64,000 nucleotides of DNA from Mesorhizobium carmichaelinearum (lineage in GTDB: Bacteria; Pseudomonadota; Alphaproteobacteria; Rhizobiales; Rhizobiaceae). Positions 1-8,871 of this stretch are shown here, piece by piece. Under the pieces are notes generated by a model. It did no database searches. It had not been told where the DNA came from and worked only from the letters and a program-made list of their open reading frames with translations. Location: contig NZ_FZQR01000005.1 of assembly GCF_900199455.1 (NCBI RefSeq), positions 62,001-126,000 on the forward strand, read 5' to 3'. Position 1 is the stretch's first letter; every line of letters starts with the position of its first letter. Position numbers and translations under genes: made by a program.

Positions 1-778
1 GACGTTCCTCGTGATGGGTGACGATCCATTGGTCGGTTTCGAGTTCGGGGATGGGCTGGGCGACGCGGACCAGCCGCGGATCGCTGTCGCCGACGAAGCA
101 TGGAAAGACCGAAAGGCCGGCGCCGGCGGCCACCAGTTCGCGCACCGAATGGGTGTTGTTGCCGCGCACGGCGATGCGGTCGCCGTGATGGGCTTGCAGC
201 CAGCGCGCCGAGGCGATGTTTGCCCCTTCGCCGGTGACGCCGACGAACAGGCCGGCGGCGATGCCGTTCACCAGGTGGCGTCCGGAATAAAGCGCGTGGG
301 CGACCTTGCCGCTCTGACGGCCGGCCAGCCACTGCTCGGTCGGGCGCTCGCTGCGGATGCCGATGTCGGCGGCACGGCGGCCAATGTCGACCCGGTCGGT
401 GGTGGTGACGAACTCCACCCTTATGCCGTCATCGACCGTCCAGACCTCGCCGATATGGGCTGATATGAAAGCCGAGGTCCATGGCCCGGCCGAGACGCGG
501 ACAATGCGGTCGGGCAGGGTGCCTTCGCGCCAGCGCGTCAGCGACTGCATCGCCGCCTCGACGTCTTCGGCGCGACGCAGCAATTCTTCACCGACCGGCG
601 TCAGCCGGTAGCCGGTCTGCTGGCGCACGAAGAGCGGTTCGCCGATCTGCTTCTCGAGCGCGGTGACGCGTCGTCCAAGCGTGGCCGCACTGAGGCGCGT
701 GGTTGCCGTCGCCGCGCTCAGGCCACCCAGCCGCGCAACGTCGAGAAACAACCTCAGATCGTCCCAGCCAATATCCAT
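1..778 (-). CDS. LysR-family transcriptional regulator (3' end cut by window edge)
   Basis: An uninterrupted minus-strand frame starts at an ATG on 776-778 and runs off the left edge, giving about 259 residues. The N-terminus has the LysR winged helix-turn-helix pattern (a WDDLRLFLDVARLGGL opening, then an SAATLGRRVTALEKQ recognition region). A substrate-binding domain follows. LysR proteins activate or repress nearby operons in response to a small ligand. The target gene is not visible. The divergent neighbour at 1014 is a DUF1127 peptide, an unlikely target. The missing C-terminus is about 40 residues if the usual family length of about 300 holds. Confidence 0.85.
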   Translation of the reverse strand, partial: MDIGWDDLRLFLDVARLGGLSAATATTRLSAATLGRRVTALEKQIGEPLFVRQQTGYRLTPVGEELLRRAEDVEAAMQSLTRWREGTLPDRIVRVSAGPWTSAFISAHIGEVWTVDDGIRVEFVTTTDRVDIGRRAADIGIRSERPTEQWLAGRQSGKVAHALYSGRHLVNGIAAGLFVGVTGEGANIASARWLQAHHGDRIAVRGNNTHSVRELVAAGAGLSVFPCFVGDSDPRLVRVAQPIPELETDQWIVTHHEER

Positions 779-1013
779 TTTGCAGAAATGAAAAATACCT
801 TGCGACCTTGGCTGTAGCGCGAAGCGGGCATGATGCGCAAGTATGCAGGCGTTGGCGGAATTGGACAATCCTGCCTGCCGAGACACTGGTAAGCGCCCCA
901 GCTGGCCGGGAAGCCAGTGCAGCCCTTTCGATCACGCATGCGCTTTGCGCAGATGCTTTGCGTTTTCGTTCAGCCCGAGCCCGTGGACATTCCGTGCGCC
1001 GAAGGAGACGATC

Positions 1014-1169
1014 ATGTTGTACGAACTTCGAGACCGTTTCACCCGCTGGCTCGTCTATCGCCAGACGCTTGCAAGCTTGCGGCGGGTTCCGGACAGCACA
1101 CTGGCGGATGCCGGCATTTCTCGTTCGGAGATCCGCCAACATGCCCGCCACGCGAGCCGGCGCCGCTGA
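1014..1169 (+). CDS. DUF1127 small arginine-rich protein
   Basis: This 51-residue protein begins MLYELRDRFTRWLVYRQ and has the DUF1127 pattern: aromatic and arginine-rich N-terminal half, then LRRVPDSTLADAGISRSEI. The ATG at 1014 is chosen because an AAGGAG ribosome-binding site lies about 7 bases upstream; the longer frame from 843 would be mostly unrelated sequence. DUF1127 peptides are abundant in alphaproteobacteria and some bind RNA or affect RNA turnover and phosphate or carbon responses. No partner is evident here. The 235 bases between this gene and the LysR gene upstream hold no recognised site. Confidence 0.75.
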   Translation: MLYELRDRFTRWLVYRQTLASLRRVPDSTLADAGISRSEIRQHARHASRRR

Positions 1170-1182
1170 AGCAATGCTCGAT

Positions 1183-2070
1183 CTAGCGGTGGAGTGGAAT
1201 CTCCGCTGACAGCCATTGCAGGAACAGCTCTGCGGGCCGCGACAGCCGGCGCTGTTGATTGGGGACCGCATGCAGGGCGACGGGCAGGATTTCCCCCGGG
1301 CCGAAGGGCGCCACCAACCGCCCCGAGGCCAGGTAGCTTGCCGCATAGGTCGACATGACGGCGGTGATGCCGCCGGCGCATGCCGCGATCTCCAATGCCG
1401 CTGCCGCATTGTCGGCCTTGATCGGCGCCTTTTGCGGCGCGATGCCGATGTTTTCCTTCTTCGCCCAAAGGTCCAGCAGCTGCATCCTGCCCTGCACATA
1501 GATGAGCCGTGAGGCGTTGAGCCAGTTCGCGCTGGGCTTCGCTGCGGCCTGGCGACCGGTCTCGGGGTCGCAAAGCAGCATCAGCCGTTCCTGTCCCAAT
1601 TGCACGGCACCCGATACCGGCTGCAACGGATCGAGCGCCAGAATGCTCAGATCCGCCAATTCCACGTTGGGGTCGGTCCAGATCGTGCTGTTCAGCCGCA
1701 CCTCGATGCGCGGATGGGCAGCGGAGAAACCAGCCAGGTGCTGTGCGAGCCACAGCGTAACGAAGCTGAGCGGGGCTGAAACGGTCACGCTGGTCTGCGC
1801 CTGCGCGCCCAGCATCCCTTCGGTCGCGGCCTCGGCCCGATCCAGAGCGTCGGCTATTCCCGGCAGATAGGCCGTGCCGACTTCGGTGAGCTCCAAACCG
1901 TTGCTCCTCCGGTGGAACAGCGGCCTGGCGAAGAATTGCTCCAACGCCCGGACCCTCTGGCTGATCGCCGCCTGGGTGCAGTTCAACTCCTCGGCGGCCC
2001 GGGTGAAGCTCAGATGCCGGGCCGCCGCCTCAAAGGCTTCCAGGTAAATGAGATGCGGCAGATTTCGCAT
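1183..2070 (-). CDS. LysR-family regulator, GcvA-like, probable regulator of the adjacent sarcosine-oxidase-like operon
   Basis: The 295-residue protein has the GcvA-type LysR helix-turn-helix near residues 5-65 (AAARHLSFTRAAEELNCTQAAISQRVRALEQ) and a C-terminal effector domain. GcvA in enterobacteria controls the glycine cleavage system, so a link to one-carbon and glycine metabolism is plausible. It is divergent from the soxB-like gene at 2200 across 129 bases, the usual arrangement for a LysR regulator and its target. A TTTC-N11-GAAA inverted repeat lies between them. The effector is unknown; sarcosine, glycine or an N-methyl compound would fit. The family call is secure, the target inferred. 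Confidence 0.88.
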   Translation of the reverse strand: MRNLPHLIYLEAFEAAARHLSFTRAAEELNCTQAAISQRVRALEQFFARPLFHRRSNGLELTEVGTAYLPGIADALDRAEAATEGMLGAQAQTSVTVSAPLSFVTLWLAQHLAGFSAAHPRIEVRLNSTIWTDPNVELADLSILALDPLQPVSGAVQLGQERLMLLCDPETGRQAAAKPSANWLNASRLIYVQGRMQLLDLWAKKENIGIAPQKAPIKADNAAAALEIAACAGGITAVMSTYAASYLASGRLVAPFGPGEILPVALHAVPNQQRRLSRPAELFLQWLSAEIPLHR

Positions 2071-2088
2071 GGCGAGACCTCATACAGG

Positions 2089-2107
2089 TTTCTCATGCAT
2101 TACGAAA
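2089..2107. promoter_or_regulatory. Candidate LysR binding site in the divergent regulator/sox promoter
   Basis: The half-sites TTTC and GAAA are separated by 11 bases whose centre contains ATGCAT. It lies in the 129-bp divergent interval between the LysR gene (start 2070) and the soxB-like gene (start 2200). LysR proteins usually bind imperfect dyads of this size. The match is short, so chance is possible. Confidence 0.35.
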
Positions 2108-2199
2108 ACGAGGTCACTGGGTAAAGAACGATTTCTTGCGCCAGGTCCGCCCGGCGGGTTTTCTCAGATCCATTCCCAGCCGCTGAACCGCAGGAAACC

Positions 2200-3441
2200 A
2201 TGCCTTTCTCTCTGCTGAAATACGGCCTGCGTTCGAGGCATGTTCCCTTTCGCGACATCCCTCCAACGCCCGACCTGAAACGATCCTACGATGTGGTGAT
2301 CATCGGCGGCGGCGGTCACGGCCTGGCGGCGGCTTACTATTTGTCCAATGTGCATGGCATCCGCAATGTCGCCGTGCTGGAAAAGGGCTATCTGGCCGGC
2401 GGCAATACGGCGCGCAACACCACCACGATCCGCTCGAACTACATGACCGAGGAATCGGTGCGCTTCTACAAGGAAGGCGTCGAACTGTTCGAGACGATGT
2501 CGCGGGATCTCGGCTTCAACGTCATGTTTTCGCAGCGCGGGCAGCTGACGCTCGCGCATTCCGAGGCGACGCTGCGCAGTTTCCATCTGCGTGCCGAGAT
2601 GGGCAAGCATATGGGCACAAGGATCGAAGTGGTCGATGTCCGGACGGTGAAGGAACTTTGCCCGCATCTCAACCTTGATCTTGGCGGCCAGCATGAGGTG
2701 ATGGGCGGGCTCTGGCATGCCGATGGCGGCACCGCCCGCCATGATGCCATGGCCTGGGGCTACGCCAGGCATGCCGGCGCGCGCGGCGTGGAGATCCATC
2801 AACGCACCGAGGTGACCGGCTTCGAGCAGGCGGGCGACCGGGTCACCCATGTCAGGACGAACCGTGGTACGATTGCCGTGGGCCAAGTGCTGCAGGCCGT
2901 CGGCGGGCTCAATGGCCAGGTCGCCGCCATGGCGGGCATCCGGCTGCCGATCCGCTGTTTCCCGCTGCAGGCGATGGTGACGCAGCCGCTGAAGCCATTC
3001 CTGGACATACTCGTCTCATCCGCCAATCTGCACACCTACCTGGTGCAGTCCTCGCGGGGCGAGGTCGTCATCGGCGGCGGCTCCGATCCTTACCAACTGG
3101 CATCGACCCGCTCGACGCTGGACCAGAAGGAACATCTCGCCGAAGGCGCGCTGCATCTCTTCCCGTTCCTGTACAAGGTCAAGCTGTTGCGGCAATGGGC
3201 CGGGATTACCGACATGACGCCGGACTACAGCCCGATCATGGGGGCGTCGCCGCTGAAGAACTACTGGCTCGACTGTGGCTGGGGCACCTGGGGCTTCAAG
3301 GCGACGCCCGTGGCCGGCAAGCGCATGGCCGAGACCATCGCCACCGGGCGCGTGCCCGATGTCCTGAAACCATTCGACCTCAGCCGGTTCGACAGCTTCG
3401 CGCTGCTGAACGAGATGGGCGCCACGGCTGCCAGCCACTGA
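2200..3441 (+). CDS. soxB: Sarcosine oxidase-like beta subunit (FAD-dependent oxidoreductase)
   Basis: This 413-residue protein has an N-terminal Rossmann FAD motif (DVVIIGGGGHGLAAAYYL, about residues 29-46) followed by GGNTARNTTTIRSNYMTEES, characteristic of heterotetrameric sarcosine oxidase beta subunits. In the known enzyme, beta carries the site where the N-methyl substrate is oxidised, with noncovalent FAD and covalent FMN. The ATG at 2200 follows an AGGAAA ribosome-binding site. It is the first gene of a tightly packed operon with delta, alpha and gamma subunits. The fold and complex are clear, but the exact substrate (sarcosine or a related N-methyl compound) is inferred. Confidence 0.9.
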   Translation: MPFSLLKYGLRSRHVPFRDIPPTPDLKRSYDVVIIGGGGHGLAAAYYLSNVHGIRNVAVLEKGYLAGGNTARNTTTIRSNYMTEESVRFYKEGVELFETMSRDLGFNVMFSQRGQLTLAHSEATLRSFHLRAEMGKHMGTRIEVVDVRTVKELCPHLNLDLGGQHEVMGGLWHADGGTARHDAMAWGYARHAGARGVEIHQRTEVTGFEQAGDRVTHVRTNRGTIAVGQVLQAVGGLNGQVAAMAGIRLPIRCFPLQAMVTQPLKPFLDILVSSANLHTYLVQSSRGEVVIGGGSDPYQLASTRSTLDQKEHLAEGALHLFPFLYKVKLLRQWAGITDMTPDYSPIMGASPLKNYWLDCGWGTWGFKATPVAGKRMAETIATGRVPDVLKPFDLSRFDSFALLNEMGATAASH

Positions 3442-3453
3442 CGAGTGCTCCCG

Positions 3454-3705
3454 ATGAAGCTTTTGACCTGCCCGGTGAACGGGCCACGCAACATCACCGA
3501 ATTCCAGTATCTCGGACCGGTCCGCGCGGCCAGCGCCGACCAGCCCGAGCAATTGATCGAAGCCCTGTTCTATGCCGAGAACCCGCTCGGCGTGATGCGG
3601 GAGTGGTGGCGGCACACGCCGTCCAACATCGTGCTGATCGCCGAACGCCACACTGTCAGCGACCAGATCGTCGCCACCTATCTTCCCAATCGAAAGCCCG
3701 CCTGA
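3454..3705 (+). CDS. soxD: Sarcosine oxidase-like delta subunit, variant without the usual zinc cysteines
   Basis: An 83-residue protein with the delta-subunit pattern: TCPVNGPRNITEFQYLG at the N-terminus and EWWRHTPSNIVLIAERHT near residue 50. Classical delta subunits bind zinc through CPxC and HxxxC. Here the second Cys of CPxC is Asn (CPVN) and the Cys of HxxxC is also Asn (HTPSN), so only one Cys and one His of that set remain. I recall this as a recurrent subfamily associated with sarcosine-oxidase-like operons. The ATG at 3454 is 12 bases after soxB ends; a GTG at 3445 is possible but closer to it. Confidence 0.85.
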   Translation: MKLLTCPVNGPRNITEFQYLGPVRAASADQPEQLIEALFYAENPLGVMREWWRHTPSNIVLIAERHTVSDQIVATYLPNRKPA

Positions 3706-3706
3706 C

Positions 3707-6601
3707 ATGACCGAAAGGCTGCCATTTCCCTGGGGATCGCGTCTCGATCGCACCCAAAAAATCCGTTTAGGTTTCGACGGCCGAGCGCTCGAAGGTTTTG
3801 CCGGCGACTGCATTGCCTCCGCCATGGCCGGCAGCGATCGCTGGATCCTGTCGCGCTCCTTCAAGTACCACCGTCCGCGCGGCATCCTCACCATGGCGGG
3901 GCAGGACGCCAACACGCTGGTGCAACTGCCGGACGAGCCGAATGTGCGGGCTGATCTGCGCCCGATCGCCGAAGGCTTGAAGGTCACGGCCCAGAACGTC
4001 AACGGCACGGCCGAGCGCGACCGCGGCGCGGTGCTCGACAGGTTGGGCCGTTTCATGCCGGTCGGATTCTACTACCGCAGCTTCTTTGGCCCCGGCGCGA
4101 AGAGCTGGCTGAAATTCTGGGAGCCGATGATCCGCAGATCGGCCGGTCTCGGCAAAGTCGATCTCGCCGCCGATCATGGCCATTACATCAGGGAAAATCT
4201 GCACACCGACGTGCTGGTCGTGGGCGCTGGCCCGGCCGGGCTTTCGGCCGCCATCAAGGCAGCTGAAGCGGGTGCGCAGGTGCTGCTGGTCGATCTGAAC
4301 CCGGAGCTCGGCGGCGCATTGACCTATGCACGCTTCGGGCTCGAGACGGCGGAGGCGCAGGCGACTTTGCAGGCGCTGCGCGACACTGCCGGAAAGCTCG
4401 GCAATCTGCGGGTGCTCACCGGTGCGACCTGCAATGGCTGGTTTGCCGACAACTGGCTTCCGGTGCTGCAGGGCGAGACTCTCTACCGTGTTCGCGCCAA
4501 ACAGGTCGTGGTGGCCGCGGGGTCGCATGAACAGCCCTTGGTGTTCCGCAACAACGACCTGCCGGGCAGCCTCCTGTCGTCCGCCGCGCAGCGGCTGATG
4601 CGCCACTATGCGGTTCGCCCTGGCCGGCGCGCCGTCGTGTTTGCCGGCAACCGGGACGGATATCTCACGGCTCTCGACCTTCTCGATGCAGGCGTGCCGC
4701 TGGTCGCCATTCTCGACCCCGCCGCCGATGCGTCCGACAAAACCCTCGCGAAAAACCTCGTCGAGCGCGGCGTCCGGATCATCCCGAATGTCACTGTCAC
4801 GGAAGCGTTGGGGAGCGCAGGTAATCGTCATATCCGAGCCATCCGCTTCAGCACGCCCGAACATGGCACGGAGCTGCTGGAATGCGATCATCTCGTCGTC
4901 GCAGCTGGCTACACGCCGTCTTACCAGCTGCCGCTGCATGCCGGCGCGAAGCTCGGATTTGACGAGACAAGCCGGCAATTCGTGCTGAGCAATTTGCCGG
5001 AGGCGTTTCACGTCGCCGGTTCGGCGGCAGGCTATTTCGAACTGAACTCGGTGCTGCGCAGCGGCGAGATCGCTGGTGCGGCCGCGGCACGAGGGGCGGG
5101 GTATGATGCCGGCCTGCCGGCTATCCTCCCGGATGCCAGCGCGGCAGGGATGAACCATTTTCAGCCACTGTCCGCCCACGCCAAGGGGCGGGATTTCGTG
5201 GATTTCGACGAGGATCTGCAGGTCAAGGATATCAAGAACGCCGTCAGCGACGGTTATAGCGAGTTCGAGCTGGTCAAGCGCTATTCCACTGTCGGCATGG
5301 GGCCGTCGCAGGGACGGCATTCCGCACTGGCAACGGCCAGGATCGTCGCGGCGGAAACGGGCCGCACAGTGGGTGAGGTCGGTATCACGACCTCGCGGCC
5401 GCCGTTCGGTCCGGAAAAATTGGGACTGCTGGCCGGCCCGAACCATGTGCCGTACCGACATACGGCGATCCACGCCGAACATGTCGCCGCCGGCGCGAAG
5501 CTGACACCGGTCGGTGCGTGGTGGCGACCGCTGCATTACGGCGGAGATCGCGATGTCCGCAGGACTATCTCCGACGAGGTCAGGCTGGTGCGCAACAAGG
5601 TCGGCATGCTTGACGTCTCGACCCTGGGCAAGCTGGCGATCCGCGGGCCGGATGCCGGCGCCTTCCTTGACCGCATCTATACGATGGCGCATGCCAGGCA
5701 GCCGGTGGGGCGCGCGCGCTACTGCCTGATGCTGAACGAGATGGGATCGGTCATCGATGACGGCGTGGCCTACCGGCTGTCCGAGACCGAATTCTATGTG
5801 ACCGCCACCACCGGCGCCGTCGCCCGCGTCTTCACCGATATGCTGTTTCTGAACACGCAATGGGGCATGCGGGTCGATATCCAGAACGTCACCGCCGCCT
5901 TCGCCGCCATCAACGTCACCGGCCCTTCGGCGCGCAAGGTGCTCGAGGCGCTGGGCGGCGACATCGATCTCTCCCCGGACGGCTTTCCTTATCTCAACGG
6001 CCGCAGCGGCGTGACCGGCGGATGCCCGGCCCGGATCATGCGCATCGGCTTCACCGGCGAGCTGAGCTATGAGCTGCACGTGCCGCAATCCTTCGGCGCG
6101 GCGCTCTGGCGAAAGCTGCTGGAGGTGGGGGCGCCCCACGGGCTGCAACCCTATGGGCTGGAAGCCTCGCGCATCCTGCGCCTGGAAAAGGGCCACATCA
6201 TCATCGGCCAGGATACCGACGCGCTCTCGACTCCCGACGAACTGGGCATGGGTTGGGCGCTGTCGAAGGCCAAGACGCGCTATGTCGGCAAGACTGCCAT
6301 CGAGGCACGCGGCCGGCTGGGCCTGAAGCGCAAGCTTTGCGGTTTCGAACTGCCCGAGGGCCATGGTATCCGGCTGGCGGAATCCTGCCTCGTGTTGCGG
6401 GACGGACGCCCGGTCGGCTTCGTCACCTCGACCTGTTTTTCGCCGACGCTGGGCAAATGGATCGGGCTGGCCTATGCCGACCCGCGTGACGCGACGCCGG
6501 GATCCAGCCTGCGCATACGCGGCCTGTGCGGCAAGGAAGTGCAGGCCAAAGTGATGCCCACGCCTTTCTACGATCCCGAAAACCAACGGCAGGAGATGTA
6601 G
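3707..6601 (+). CDS. soxA: Sarcosine oxidase-like alpha subunit
   Basis: A 964-residue protein with the expected order of domains: an N-terminal Fer2-like region (about residues 1-95, containing SFKYHRPRGILTMAGQDAN), a central NAD/FAD Rossmann region (DVLVVGAGPAGLSAAIKAAEAGAQ at about 169), and a C-terminal aminomethyltransferase (GcvT-like) domain from about residue 600. In known complexes alpha binds NAD and folate and captures the formaldehyde unit as 5,10-methylene-tetrahydrofolate. One base separates it from soxD and one from soxG, so translation is probably coupled. The length matches the family and no defect is visible. Confidence 0.93.
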   Translation: MTERLPFPWGSRLDRTQKIRLGFDGRALEGFAGDCIASAMAGSDRWILSRSFKYHRPRGILTMAGQDANTLVQLPDEPNVRADLRPIAEGLKVTAQNVNGTAERDRGAVLDRLGRFMPVGFYYRSFFGPGAKSWLKFWEPMIRRSAGLGKVDLAADHGHYIRENLHTDVLVVGAGPAGLSAAIKAAEAGAQVLLVDLNPELGGALTYARFGLETAEAQATLQALRDTAGKLGNLRVLTGATCNGWFADNWLPVLQGETLYRVRAKQVVVAAGSHEQPLVFRNNDLPGSLLSSAAQRLMRHYAVRPGRRAVVFAGNRDGYLTALDLLDAGVPLVAILDPAADASDKTLAKNLVERGVRIIPNVTVTEALGSAGNRHIRAIRFSTPEHGTELLECDHLVVAAGYTPSYQLPLHAGAKLGFDETSRQFVLSNLPEAFHVAGSAAGYFELNSVLRSGEIAGAAAARGAGYDAGLPAILPDASAAGMNHFQPLSAHAKGRDFVDFDEDLQVKDIKNAVSDGYSEFELVKRYSTVGMGPSQGRHSALATARIVAAETGRTVGEVGITTSRPPFGPEKLGLLAGPNHVPYRHTAIHAEHVAAGAKLTPVGAWWRPLHYGGDRDVRRTISDEVRLVRNKVGMLDVSTLGKLAIRGPDAGAFLDRIYTMAHARQPVGRARYCLMLNEMGSVIDDGVAYRLSETEFYVTATTGAVARVFTDMLFLNTQWGMRVDIQNVTAAFAAINVTGPSARKVLEALGGDIDLSPDGFPYLNGRSGVTGGCPARIMRIGFTGELSYELHVPQSFGAALWRKLLEVGAPHGLQPYGLEASRILRLEKGHIIIGQDTDALSTPDELGMGWALSKAKTRYVGKTAIEARGRLGLKRKLCGFELPEGHGIRLAESCLVLRDGRPVGFVTSTCFSPTLGKWIGLAYADPRDATPGSSLRIRGLCGKEVQAKVMPTPFYDPENQRQEM

Positions 6602-6602
6602 G

Positions 6603-7277
6603 ATGGTCCCGGTCAGCCATAGCAGGACATCGATCGGGTATTCCGGCCATGTCGATCCGAGCTTACGCCGCAATGCCATCGCCCACCGCCTGAGCCGGAA
6701 GGATGGTCCCGTCGGAGCCCAAGAGAACGTCGTTTTCGATTGCACGCAGACCGGGCGCTTCGGGCTGCGTGGCCCCGGTACGCTTGCCTGGCTCGAGGAA
6801 GCAGGCCTATCCGCACCGGAAGCGGTGAACACCGCCCTTACCTTGGCTTGCGGCACGTCGGTGCTGCGGCTTGGCCAGCAGGAGGTTCTGCTGGCCGCAC
6901 CTCCCGGCGACAGCGGGGCGCGATTGCGCGAGTTGCGCAAGGCATGGCAGGACAGCGCGCTTCCGGCCAAGGGCTACGACGCATATCGCGACGAGGGTTG
7001 GGCATGGTTCGTGATATCGGGTCCGACGGCACCCGCGCTGATGCGGCGGATTTCGATGGCCGATCTGAGGCCGGAAAGCCTGAAGCCCGGTGATCTCGCC
7101 CAGACCCGCGCCTTGCATCTGGACGCGGTCGTGGCTCGTTTCGACCATTTCGGCGCGGTGTCCTACGACATCTTCATCGACATCGCCTCGGCGGCGTTTG
7201 CACTGGATGTCCTGACCGAGACCGCGGCGGGAACGAATTCCGGCTTTCAATTTGCGGCTCTTCACGCCACTGAATAG
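6603..7277 (+). CDS. soxG: Sarcosine oxidase-like gamma subunit
   Basis: A 224-residue protein starting one base after soxA, resembling the GcvT-related gamma subunit: a conserved core of GRFGLRGPGTLAWLEEAGL and a later WFVISGPTAPALMRRI segment. In the tetrameric enzyme gamma sits against the folate-binding part of alpha and is thought to be structural. It completes the order B-D-A-G. Genes often found beside such operons for one-carbon handling (glyA, purU, folD) are absent from this window. Gamma is the least conserved subunit, so the call rests partly on position. Confidence 0.85.
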   Translation: MVPVSHSRTSIGYSGHVDPSLRRNAIAHRLSRKDGPVGAQENVVFDCTQTGRFGLRGPGTLAWLEEAGLSAPEAVNTALTLACGTSVLRLGQQEVLLAAPPGDSGARLRELRKAWQDSALPAKGYDAYRDEGWAWFVISGPTAPALMRRISMADLRPESLKPGDLAQTRALHLDAVVARFDHFGAVSYDIFIDIASAAFALDVLTETAAGTNSGFQFAALHATE

Positions 7278-7315
7278 TTCGGCCTCGCCTGGTTCCCGCA
7301 CTGGGTCATTTCCGC

Positions 7316-8530
7316 TTATGCGCGGTACCGGTCGACGAGAGCCACCAGGCGCTCGCAGGCGGCAACGGCGGCGGCGTGGTCCTGCGAAAAGTTCAGGCGC
7401 ACGCTGTTTTCGGAGAACGGGCTGAACTCCTTTCCCGGTGTCACGATGACGCCGGCCTGCAGGCGCAGGATCCGGACAAAATCACCACCTGTGACGGACA
7501 GACGGGGCAGCGCCGGAAAAATGTAGCTGCCCGCCTCGGTCGTGCGGACCTGGATTCGGGGTGTCGCGCGGAAAACCTTCAAAAGATCATCGCGGATCGC
7601 CTGGTGCTGGCGAATGCGCTGCTCCATCCAACCGGCCGGTTCGTTGAACCATGTGCGCAGAACGGCCTGGCTGTAGCCGCCGGCGCGCAGGGAAACGATC
7701 GCCTGCAGCTTCTCCATCCGGGCAATGATTTCTTTCGATCCGAAGGCCACCCCAAGCCGATAGCCGCTGAGCGATTCCGTCTTGGACGGCCCCATGATGG
7801 TGACGATATTTTCCGCATCCAGTTTCTGCGCCCGCAAATGGGTGTAGTCGACACCTGGGTAGAGGAGGCGGGCGTAAAGCTGATCGACGATGACGGTGGC
7901 GTTGTACCGGCTTGCCAGAGCGGCAATCGTTTCGATCTCTTCGCGGGAGTAGACGACGCCTGCCGGGTTGTTGGGGTTGGAGAACAGGAAGATTTTCGCG
8001 CCCGATTTGAACGCGTCTTCCAGCTGGCTGAGGTCGAGGCCCGAGCGGCCCTCGGTCGTGGCATAATCCATGCGCACGGGCAGCATCTCGCCTTCGCAGA
8101 ATTCCACCAGCTTGCGGTTGGCAAAATAATCGGGCTGGACGATCGCCACCTTGTCGCCCCGCGACACGGTCGAGGCGACGGCCAGGAACAGCGCGCCCTG
8201 GGTGCCCGGCGTGATGATCATTCCGTCGCGGGCATCGACAGGCGCTCCGGTGAAACCTGCCAGCCGCCCGGCGAGTTCCTCGCGGATGCCGAGGTCGCCG
8301 CTGTATTCCGTGTAGGCCTGCTTGCCGCCGGCTTCGACGCCGGCTGAAAAGACCTCGAACGAGCCTGGCGTCGGGGTGAACGCGTCGACGTCGCCATGCG
8401 AAAAGTCCATCGGCCGCCCGCTGATCGCGTCACCGCGCAACATCGTGTCGATGCCGCCGGCCAGCTGGCGGACTTCTTGTCCGGGGGCGGCATCGGTGCC
8501 GAGGCCGCTGAATTTGCTCTGGATCGTCAT
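7316..8530 (-). CDS. Class I/II PLP-dependent aminotransferase
   Basis: A 404-residue fold-type I aminotransferase. Visible motifs are NPNNPAG, the PLP-binding DQLYARLLYP (Asp and Tyr), the Schiff-base lysine in GPSKTESLSGYRLGVAFG near residue 240, and the carboxylate-binding Arg in SVRLNFS near residue 378. The substrate cannot be read from sequence. It converges with the sarcosine-oxidase-like operon, with only 38 bases between stops, and its upstream region faces the CocE gene. It may process an amino acid from the neighbouring pathway, but the link is by position only. Confidence 0.87.
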   Translation of the reverse strand: MTIQSKFSGLGTDAAPGQEVRQLAGGIDTMLRGDAISGRPMDFSHGDVDAFTPTPGSFEVFSAGVEAGGKQAYTEYSGDLGIREELAGRLAGFTGAPVDARDGMIITPGTQGALFLAVASTVSRGDKVAIVQPDYFANRKLVEFCEGEMLPVRMDYATTEGRSGLDLSQLEDAFKSGAKIFLFSNPNNPAGVVYSREEIETIAALASRYNATVIVDQLYARLLYPGVDYTHLRAQKLDAENIVTIMGPSKTESLSGYRLGVAFGSKEIIARMEKLQAIVSLRAGGYSQAVLRTWFNEPAGWMEQRIRQHQAIRDDLLKVFRATPRIQVRTTEAGSYIFPALPRLSVTGGDFVRILRLQAGVIVTPGKEFSPFSENSVRLNFSQDHAAAVAACERLVALVDRYRA

Positions 8531-8663
8531 CGGAAAATTCCTAATTGAAGGCGCCGCCGCCGCTGGAATGCGACGCTCAGTAGCAGCGCGCGCGAAGAAA
8601 CAAAATTTGGAAGATGAAAAAAGTGACTATGGCCATCGGATTTCTGCAGAGCTTGCTCACCCT

Positions 8664-8716
8664 CTTGGTTCGATCGCGAAGGCATGTCGGCTGTGGCTCG
8701 ACAGCCTTGGTTCGAT
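8664..8716. repeat. Two direct copies of CTTGGTTCGAT, 42 bp apart, in a 341-bp intergenic region
   Basis: The region 8531-8871 lies between the divergent aminotransferase and CocE genes. It contains CTTGGTTCGAT at 8664-8674 and again at 8706-8716. The 42-bp period is close to four helical turns, so a regulator could contact both on one face. Nothing else but the downstream palindrome was recognised here. Confidence 0.4.
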
Positions 8717-8816
8717 GACCAAAACCGGCCTCTGCCCTGCCTGAAAGCTTGCCGGCGCAACACGGCGGTCGAAGAACGGTTCGCATTCGGCGTTAAAAAA
8801 GCGAAGCGGGATTGCG

Positions 8817-8862
8817 CCGCAAATGCTCTTGTTGTACGAACGTTCAACAAGAGCATTTGCGG
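8817..8862. promoter_or_regulatory. 46-bp palindrome containing a 22-bp TetR-type operator
   Basis: Position p pairs with 17679-p across 8817-8862, with only two mismatched pairs (8835/8844 and 8839/8840). The core at 8829-8850 has half-sites TTGTTGTACG and CGTTCAACAA around AA. Its reverse complement differs at one base from the core at 24124-24145, upstream of the divergent flavoprotein and aldehyde dehydrogenase genes. The palindrome ends 9 bases before the GTG start of the CocE gene, so binding would block transcription start or elongation. A TetR-family repressor is encoded at 16431. Confidence 0.75.
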
Positions 8863-8871
8863 GTATCTGCC

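Noticed and set aside
1014..1030. TTGTACGAAC, resembling half of the 22-bp operator
   Set aside because: It lies in the first codons of the DUF1127 gene and lacks the second half-site.
3767..6970. Long minus-strand open frame of 1067 codons
   Set aside because: It is the antisense shadow of soxA and soxG in GC-rich DNA, and its translation has no family motif.
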